Below are positions 57,084-64,000 of a stretch of DNA of 64,000 nucleotides, piece after piece; position 1 is the first letter of the stretch, and every line of letters starts with the position of its first letter. The position numbers were made by a program, and so were the translations under genes. The DNA comes from Apiotrichum sp. Y4204 (lineage: Eukaryota > Basidiomycota > Tremellomycetes > Trichosporonales > Trichosporonaceae), in contig JAMYHL010000047.1 in the NCBI GenBank assembly GCA_025531455.1, positions 1-64,000 on the forward strand, in the 5' to 3' direction. The notes below the pieces were generated by a model. The model worked only from the letters and a program-made list of their open reading frames with translations. It was not told the origin of the DNA and did not search any database.

Positions 57084-57116
57084 AACAGCAACAGCAACAG
57101 CAACAGCAACAACAGC
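57084..57116 (+). repeat. (AACAGC)n repeat in the OSCP-HAP2 gap
   Basis: Five copies of AACAGC with one inserted AAC. Confidence 0.8.
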
Positions 57117-57479
57117 ATACAGCATGGACCGGTCTAAAGCCCCCGTCTGGCCCGTCTTGGAGAGCGTTATACGCACTCGATGCGGTAGCGAGCAATGTCT
57201 GGACTCTTGGTTTTGGATAGCGAGAACAGCGAGATGATGGCGATAAGGAGCTTTTTTTTTACCTCGACCAAGCTCTCAACGAGTTGGAATCCAGAGAACA
57301 AGGAGATACTTATCTCATGGCACTGGGTGGTCGTCAACCAACGCAGAAGAGCAAGCAGGGGCCAGATGGTGTGCGCAGGTGTGTGCAAAAGGCACCGAGG
57401 CACGGCCCCTGCCCCGCTCCGCCCCGCGCCCTCGCCGCCCCATATTCCACAAAGCTCACAACTCCCAAGGGCCAAGGGC

Positions 57480-57484
57480 CCAAT
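57480..57484 (+). promoter_or_regulatory. CCAAT pentamer between OSCP and HAP2
   Basis: The HAP2/3/5 complex binds CCAAT. This single motif lies about 1.0 kb before OSCP and 1.15 kb before HAP2. One pentamer is expected by chance in 2 kb, so evidence is weak. Confidence 0.2.
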
Positions 57485-58632
57485 GCTTCGCCCACTCTGG
57501 TCGTGCTGCGACGCCACAGTGGCCGGAGTCTGTCCTTGGCTCCGATTCCCATAGCCCAGCCCACTGTACACTGTGGGCTGGGTGTGTTTGCTTCTTGTCC
57601 GGTTTGCTTCTTGTCCGGACAGCCCCGGCAGATGGGGGTCTGGCGACAGGTCTCCGTCTTTTCCCTAGTGCAGATCACGCCTTGTCGCCCGCATTTACTC
57701 GTTTTTTTTTTATGGATTTTCTTTTCTATGCTGGGCTATTACCGCAGATATTGTGGTCTCTAGTACCGGTACTTAGCGTCGCTGTTTTCGGCCGGTCAAA
57801 AATATGGCTTCTGTGGTCTTGGCTGGTGGGCCCTTGGGCCTTGGGCCGTAGGGGGGGGGGATGTAGTCTCGCCGACAGTGCGACAGAGAAGCCCCGTGCC
57901 GCCGGTGCCGCCTTTCCGGGCTTACACCCTGCTCTCCGCGGCTCCCCATGCGCATACCTTGCCTCCTCCGGGTAGTGTCTCTGAACAGTCTCTCTCTCTA
58001 TCACAGCACAACACAATCCTGGACCCATTTTTTTTTTTTTTCTTTGCTTCTTCCTTTTATCCGGCCAGTGCAACAGCAACATCCCTTCCGTCCTTGACAA
58101 AGAAAGACAACTTTTTCTTGTGCGGCCATACATTACATACATACATCCACATCCCTCGCGCATCCTCTCTTTCTCTGGCATTCACCGTCACACACCGACG
58201 TCGCAGATCAGATTTCATCACACCCTCCAACGTGCTTCTCTGCTCTTTGAGTGGTCGTTGCCGTTTTCCCTTTTCTGAATCTGATAAAGTAAACAATTTC
58301 TGTCATCAACAACTGTCCTCTCCTCCCTCCGTCGTCATCCTACATCGTTCCGCCCTCCTGTCCATCCACACGCTGCCATTTCCCGTCACTATCGTCATCG
58401 ACTCTCCACCCGAGCACCACCACACTTGTCCCCCGGCCGGGTTCTCACCAGGCTCTGCGCTTGTCGACATCTCGCCACCTTTGCACCTCGACGACGATTA
58501 CCCGATCTCGTCTCCACCCAAAACCCCGGGATTACACTTGACCTCGGACTTCCTTGTCAACCATTCTTCGAAACACGCGCTCGTGGCCACTGCATCGCAT
58601 ACGCACCCTCCTCGCTCTGCCAGTAGCCCAGC

Positions 58633-59590
58633 ATGAATTCGACACTACCTCTTCTCTCGCTTCTGCCCAACAACTCGTACGGCTCACCAGGCTTTGGGGA
58701 TAACAGCCTGCGGAATAGTTACGACTATGTCGGGGGCGGTTCAGATAACGACTCGACCTCGGCTGGCCAGACTGGCCTCGACTTCACGTACCCCTATGCT
58801 GACGACTTGAGTTCATTTGGCGTTTCCAATGGACACTACCAGCGCCCCGGCAGCGCCCAGCCGAACGGTGGCAGCGCAACCAGTGCCTACCCGCATCTCG
58901 TCGGGCCCGATTTTACATCGCACGCACATACGCAATACCGCCCCGAGCCTCAGTCGCACAACTCGCACAGCAGCCATCACTCGGCCCACAGCAACGGCGC
59001 TATGCACGTGAACGGCAGTGCGAGCGATGCATCGCGTTTCCTCGACCTGGACCTTGCGCAGCCGGGGCCGTCATCGTACCGCCATGGCAATGGTCTCTAC
59101 GGAGCTAGCTCGGAGGGCGCGCACGACGACCCGGGAAGTGCAAGCTATAGTGTTGAGAGCATGTCGCGCGACGAGGAGCTTGTCAAGGCGGAAGGCACCG
59201 CCGAGGAAGGCGCAGACGAGGGCGATGTGGACAATGAGGAACCGCTCTACGTAAACGCGAAGCAGTATCACCGTATACTGAAGCGCCGTATGGCTCGCGC
59301 CCGTCTCGAGGAGTTGAACCGTCTTGTGCGCTCGAGGAAGGTGAGTACACATATTGCTTTTGTCCTGTTCCTTGCTCATGTTTCAGCCCTACCTGCACGA
59401 ATCCCGACACCGTCACGCGTGTTCACGTCCCCGTGGCAAGGGTGGACGCTTCCTCACTGCCGATGAGATCGAACAGCTCAAACGCGAAGAAGCTGCGAAG
59501 GCGGCCAACGGCGACGCAAGCACGAACGGAAGCGGCAGCGGGAGCGCCAGCGGATCGGCATCACAGGAGGCCTCGCCGTCGCAAGCATGA
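58633..59590 (+). CDS. HAP2: CCAAT-binding factor subunit HAP2 (NF-YA)
   Basis: DNA-reading subunit of the HAP2/3/5 (NF-Y) complex that binds CCAAT; in fungi it controls respiration, iron and nitrogen genes. Two exons (58633-59340, 59387-59590) give 303 residues. The conserved core is split by the intron: [20 protein letters not shown] and [15 protein letters not shown] (subunit association helix) at about residues 202-236, and then [23 protein letters not shown] (DNA-binding). The Asn, Arg and His residues of the NF-YA signature are all there. The N-terminal 200 residues are Ser/Gly/His/Asn-rich with a [21 protein letters not shown] stretch of about that kind, like an activation domain. The C-terminus is Gly/Ser/Ala-rich. 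The start at 58633 is the first ATG in frame after the leader. Confidence 0.96.
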
Positions 59591-62130
59591 TTGCACGCCC
59601 CGGAGCCCCAGTCTCGCGCTGGCGAGCCAGTACAACCAACGCAAGCCGCGCCTCAACGCCTAGGTTGTCGCGTACCGGCAATAACGAGAAACCAGCCTCA
59701 ACGGCTCGGAGAATCTTCATGACGAGTGGTGGTAGTGGTGGTGGCGGCGGGAGAGGACGACGACACGAACGCCGACGACAACTGACCCAACGGTAGCGCC
59801 TAGTTGCACGCCATGGGTATCGTCTTCGGGCGTATGTGAGGACGAGACGCACGACCACCAACGATGAAACCTCAAAACAAAATTTAAACCCCCTTAGACA
59901 AAGTCCACAACAGCTGTGTGTACTTCTAGATCGCGTTCATGACCTACGGGTTAATCATGAGCATGGCATGTTACATGTTGTGCATGGTACTGTGGTGTGG
60001 CAAGGAGTGTGATGGGGCTCGGCAGTGGGGTCGAGGAGGACAGCGAGTCAACTGAGGAGGGCAGGCGCTGTGTGGGTGCGGGGCTCAGAGCTCGGGGCAC
60101 CAGAGGCCAGAGGCACACTCCACACTCGTCTGTCACTTGTTGTCAGTTAGACACATCTTCTCATGTATACCACGCAACTGTGCGAACCCACGGGCGCACG
60201 TCCATCCGAGCGCGACGCCCTGTGCTTCGTGCTTCATGCTTCTTTGCTTCTCTGTGTGCTACAGCCGCGCACGGTCTATGGCACAAGCGATGGACCCCGA
60301 AGTCCATCTCCACGTCCTGCGCGAGATTCCCAGCTCGTGACGCACGGATAGCCGAAGAGTCTAATGACGAGTATCGCGCTGCACCTTCGGCGTCATGTCT
60401 GCATGCACTGTTCTGTTTGCATGTGCATCTGCTGTTATTGGAGCACTTCCACGTTCGCCATCACTTCCAGTTCCACATCCGCTGTACACACCCACATGTC
60501 CTCAGGGAGGGTGTCATACGTACCCGTTCGTGCCAGCAACAAGCAACGACCAGGGGCGGCTCGGCAAGGGCGGCGAGATTGGCGCACCATTTTCCCGAAC
60601 CCGACCGGCCGACAGAAAAATTCAAACCCAGAAAACGGCACATGTCTCACCCTGGGTCTACTAGCTTGGTACTTGGTCCATATTGCCCGCACTTGGAGCC
60701 GCCGCACGGGGGCCACCGGGGAAATCGCGGATCAGCGGAAGTGCGGAGCTGCGGGCCTGCGGGTCTGCGGACCGGCGGCACGGCGGCACGGCGGCGCTGC
60801 GTCCTGCATCCCGCGTCCTGCGTCGTGTGGTCTCGTCTTGCGGAGCAGCCGAAATTCCTCCTTTCTCGCGTGCGACCGCCTCCCAGCGCCGAGTGCACAA
60901 CGAGAGCAAGCGCAAGTGCAGATAACGCGGTGGGGCGAAGGGTCCTCGCGACCCGCCCGAGCGTCGAGCCCCGCATGGGCACCCACTGGAGTAGTCTACG
61001 TATGGGGACCGCGGGGCCTTGCGGATACACGGATTGTCGTGCTGTCAACGTGCAGGGACGGCATGAAGTGTGCAAACGTGCAAGCTTGCAAATGGTGGGC
61101 AGCGTGGGCAGCGCTGTTTGATTGTGGAATCGTGGACATCTAATGTCCGACTCAATGGCTAACGGATCGGCAGACGGTTTCTGTGATCGCCGCTGGGTGC
61201 TGGATCGCTGCGATCAGCGTGTACACGAGAGGATAATCAGATGATCATGCCTCTAGGAAGATCAACGGATGCAGAAGTTCCAGGGGGGATCAGCGCACGC
61301 GCGCATACAGCATTGGGACAGGAGGATCAACAGGAGGATCGTCAGGAGGATCGGCATGTATGTAAGGGGTGAGCTCCGATTCAGTCAATGCGATGCGTCC
61401 ATGCGCCCTTGTCGATCTCGTCGCGCATCGAGGCCCAGAAAATTGAGGACGCGATGATCACAAACGTGTTCCAGATTCGCCGATCGCTGCGTCCCTGCCC
61501 ACCACCCAAGTTGCGGCAATCACTCTACCCAGATATCCCAATATTACCGTCCGGTGGCGGACTGGTGTCTCGGCATATCGAGCGATAACCGCATCCGTCG
61601 ACGCTGAGTGGGCGATGGGGGGGCACGACCAGATTGGTCCGCTGGATCCCAGATTGTCTTTCCATGGAATCTGCCCCTCCACCATCGCCAAGTCAGGATG
61701 CGAAATGTAATCGATGCTACGACAGTGATGACAATGACAGTCTAAAAGGCTCCCACTTCACACCAACATTCATGCTCCGCACCCTCTATTCCTAGCTATC
61801 GCATAATGCATTACACTACGTATTCTAGCACACACCAGCGACAGCGCAGATCAGTCCCACCTTGCACATTGTGGGCGCCCTTTTTCTCCCCAATGCCGTG
61901 GCATCGGTTTAAGGATGACAATGAAGCTGGCTCATCATTTCTGCGCTGCGCCGATGGCGTGTTGTATGTGGAGACAGAAGGGGTGAGTATAAGGGAGGGA
62001 GGATATGATACAGTGGTGTGGGTGGGATGATGGGGTAAGCTACAATATACACAATGCCGCAGAATGCTCAATGCTGGTTCGTCACCATGGTCTCGTCACT
62101 GTCGTGCTGTCGTCCTCGTCGCCCATTCCA
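59591..62130. other. Intergenic, 2.5 kb, no gene recognised
   Basis: 3' flank of HAP2 and 3' flank of the polyglutamine gene. GC-rich triplet-like blocks (GCGGCACGGCGGCACGGCGG) near 60770-60800 and AGGAGGATC repeats at 61320-61352. A 374-codon plus-strand frame (59997-61121) lacks any motif and reads as low-complexity Arg/Thr/Pro sequence. Confidence 0.4.
61320..61352 (+). repeat. AGGAGGATC repeat
   Basis: Three spaced copies of (A/C)AGGAGGATC(A/G). Confidence 0.65.
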
Positions 62131-62874
62131 CTACTGCGGGGTGCGCTGCTGCGCCTGTTGTTGTTGCTGCTGCTGCTGCTGCTGTTGTTGTTGTTGCTGT
62201 TGCTGCGACTCCTCATCTTCCGCGTAGGTCTCGTTGGGAACCGGCGCATCAAACTGGTCGCCCGGGACAGGCACCGTAGAGGCCTGCTGCCTCTCAAGAT
62301 ACCGGCGGAGGTGCTGAGAGCGCGGCGCGAGAGTTGTGTACGGACGCAACCGCGGCGACGGTGGTGATGGCGGGCGTTTTGATCCCTGGGGTCAGTAGAC
62401 GCTTCTGCTAGAGCGCGGGCAACGTCTCCGCTGTCCCGCTCGCAAAACTCACAGCCATCACAGGCGGTTCCTCGCGGTCCTCAGTGCTCTCAAGAAGCGC
62501 GCCGAGATTCATGTCCGACCACAAGTCGCTGCCGCCCTCATGGCCGAGGAAGCTGCCAGGGGCAGGCTTGCGGATCTTCTTGCCGCCATTATGGCGCCGG
62601 GGCCGGCCAAAGGGGTAGCTGGGGTGAATCTGCGACGGTAATGGGCCATCATGGTCCGGCCGCGGAGGATCCAGGTGCAATGGGATGGGCAGGTTCTCGT
62701 CGTAGCCCGGCATCACGGACCAGGGGTCTGGATCATCCTCCGGTGCCGTGTCCGTCAGCAGAGCTGAGATGTAGCCCGGTGTCGCGTGCAAGTGAGTGAA
62801 CCGCGCGTCCTAGAGTTAGGAGAGTATGGGGCCGGCTGTGAAGAAGAGATACTAACTGTGATGCTGGTCGTCAT
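62131..62874 (-). CDS. Unidentified 209-residue protein with C-terminal polyglutamine
   Basis: Three exons (62874-62857, 62809-62453, 62385-62131) join in phase 0. The first exon is just MTTSIT. The body reads DARFTHLHATPGYISALLTD then TAPEDDPDPWSVMPGYDENLP, IPLHLDPPRPDHDG, GRPRRHNGGKKIRKPAPG, then LWSDMNLGALLEST and RPYTTLAPRSQHLRRYLERQ. It ends with EDEESQ followed by about 17 glutamines and AQQRTPQ. There is no signal peptide or membrane segment. The DENLPIPLHLDPP segment loosely recalls the LP-D-x-I motif of anaphase-promoting-complex subunit 13, but I cannot support that assignment. Codon use and splice sites look normal; I consider it a real gene of unknown function. The CAG/CAA tract is interrupted by CAA codons, which would limit length change. 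Confidence 0.78.
62155..62205 (-). repeat. CAG/CAA repeat (polyglutamine coding)
   Basis: About 17 glutamine codons in a row inside the gene at 62131, with CAA interruptions. Confidence 0.85.
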
Positions 62875-63901
62875 CGTTGTTGATGAGGAGAAGTCGACAG
62901 CGAAGGGTTTTGTTGTTTGGCTTGTTGGTGAAGTGCTCGGTCATTGGCCTTGTTCGACCGCCAGTATCGAGGACTAGAATGACGTGTCACTGAATTGAGC
63001 CTACGCAGCGGCCGTGACCGCCGTTTGTGCCGTATGTTCAAACTCCAAAACAAGGGGGATCTGGAGCTAGCAAAAGAGCTCGCGGTCTCGGGTCACGTGC
63101 CTTTTGGGACAGAACGATGGTGAGATCCCTATGCTGTCATTCCGCCCAGGCCTGAGGCGCCTGAGGCCTGTGGTGAGGAATGCCGACTACTCCCAAGCTC
63201 CAACAATCCAAGCTCCATCGGCGCATAGCTGGGCATGTGGGGGGTATGTAGCGGAATGCACCACACCATGGTCAGGCATGTCTTGTGCAGTAACGCAGTA
63301 ACAAACCTTGGGTGAGGAACGTCCATACCTCACATTCGTCACTATCGCTGTTATCTGGGGGATCATTTGAAGATTTCGGAATTGGTCCTCGCGACGCAAA
63401 GAACGCCGACAGTCGAATCTCCTCGTTCCGGCGCCGCCTGGCATCCGTCCGTGAGCCCGTTGATATCTACCGAGGAACCGAGGCACGAAACCGTCTCCAC
63501 AGTCCGATCGGGGCGAGCGCCGAGATCTGTTGCGAGGCAGCTGGTAGTCGGTGCTTCTTGACGTCTTAGCTCCGTATTGTCTTTGCTTCTCGAGATCCGA
63601 GGTACTTCAGACAAGATCGGCACAACGCTAAGCAGAGACCAGCAGGGGAAGACAAAAAAGAAAGAAAAGAAAAGAAAAAAAAGTCTCTACTAGCCTAACC
63701 GGCGGCAGACATCCGCAGCTGGGCAGCTGCCGCATGGGCACGGTGACAGACACAACATTGGTACAGCGGCTCTGGCGACAGTCGACAGGCCATAATATGT
63801 CAAGCGAAAGAGCTGAAAGAATTCATCGTCTTCCACTCTTCCCAACTTCATCCATTCACTCATCATCTCGACCGTCCCCTATTGCAACACCCACTCACAA
63901 A
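62875..63901. other. Divergent promoter region, 1 kb
   Basis: Between the polyglutamine gene and the truncated right-edge gene. No gene recognised. An A-rich AAAGAAAGAAAAGAAAAGAA tract lies near 63655-63685, and a C/A-rich leader precedes 63902. Confidence 0.45.
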
Positions 63902-63962
63902 ATGAACGGATACAAGAGAACGACCAACGGAGACTCGACAGGGATCGCAGTAGCCACCCTTG
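63902..63962 (+). CDS. First exon of a gene cut by the right window edge
   Basis: ATG in good context (ACAAAATGA) after a pyrimidine-rich, CACTC-rich leader. The exon reads MNGYKRTTNGDSTGIAVATL plus one base and ends at a GTGCGTC donor. The next exon lies outside the window. Nothing can be said about function. Confidence 0.5.
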
Positions 63963-64000
63963 GTGCGTCACCCCGCCACTGACCTCAGTGCACTGACGAC

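Larger units (their letters stand above)
56467..58632. other. Divergent region of OSCP and HAP2, with long HAP2 leader
   Basis: A 2.2-kb region holding both promoters. It contains CCAGTCTG tandem repeats (about 56638-56671), an (AACAGC)n tract (57084-57116), T-runs near 57250, 57698 and 58028, and one CCAAT on the plus strand at 57480-57484. The last ~600 bases are C/T-rich and A/C-rich, as in the leader of a regulated gene. Confidence 0.5.

Noticed and set aside
57878..58636. 252-codon frame ending in a TGA that overlaps the HAP2 ATG (ATGA)
   Set aside because: It begins with GTG and has no strong ATG near its start; it reads through the pyrimidine-rich HAP2 leader and has a run of Phe from the T tract. 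A termination-reinitiation link is attractive but unsupported.
59997..61121. 374-codon plus-strand open frame after HAP2
   Set aside because: Starts without good context, Arg/Thr/Pro low-complexity, no motif, and overlaps equally long frames in another phase; consistent with GC-rich non-coding DNA.
62131..62874. APC13 (anaphase-promoting complex subunit 13) identity
   Set aside because: Only one short DENLPIP-like segment resembles the family; length and the rest of the sequence do not fit what I recall.

Overview
The window is nuclear DNA of a fungus. Nearly every gene is split by 45-200 bp introns with GT(G/A)AG(T) donors and CTRAC-type branch sites close to CAG/TAG acceptors. The best matches I recognise are basidiomycete proteins. 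The compact GC-rich genes, intron density and glycan-modifying genes suggest a tremellomycete yeast, perhaps Trichosporonales; that placement is inference. The first ~92 bases are almost pure G and look like a contig end or an artefact. All exon joins were worked out by hand from splice motifs and frame continuity.

Layout. 0.3-9.7 kb: homoserine kinase (cut off at the left), Sm protein E, an unidentified 389-residue protein with a Gln/Tyr-rich repeat start, and the purine bifunctional enzyme ADE16/17. 11.5-20.3 kb: a family-61-type glycosyltransferase, a small-molecule O-methyltransferase, and two paralogous type II membrane proteins with an SGNH-hydrolase look, probably a glycan-modifying neighbourhood. 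23.3-29.0 kb: a full-length multidrug ABC transporter and a likely ERF4 palmitoyltransferase subunit. 29.0-40.4 kb: a gene-poor stretch whose only convincing coding signals are three short cysteine-rich genes on the minus strand sharing a C-x-Y-C-G ending and an intron in the same place and phase. 40.4-46.8 kb: glutathione peroxidase, an FMP52-like reductase, a nine-span EMP70 protein and RIB3. 47.5-54.5 kb: the splicing factors SLU7 and BBP/SF1, divergently transcribed, then the YVH1 phosphatase. 55.1-64 kb: ATP synthase OSCP and the CCAAT-factor subunit HAP2 (divergent), an unidentified polyglutamine protein, and the first exon of a gene that runs off the right edge.

Most genes are unrelated housekeeping genes placed next to one another. 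Functional links can be argued for three sets: SLU7 with BBP (both act at the branch point/3' splice site), HAP2 with OSCP (CCAAT-factor control of respiration is known in fungi), and the GT61/SGNH group (cell-surface glycans). I see no rRNA, no convincing tRNA, no CRISPR array and no recognisable transposon.
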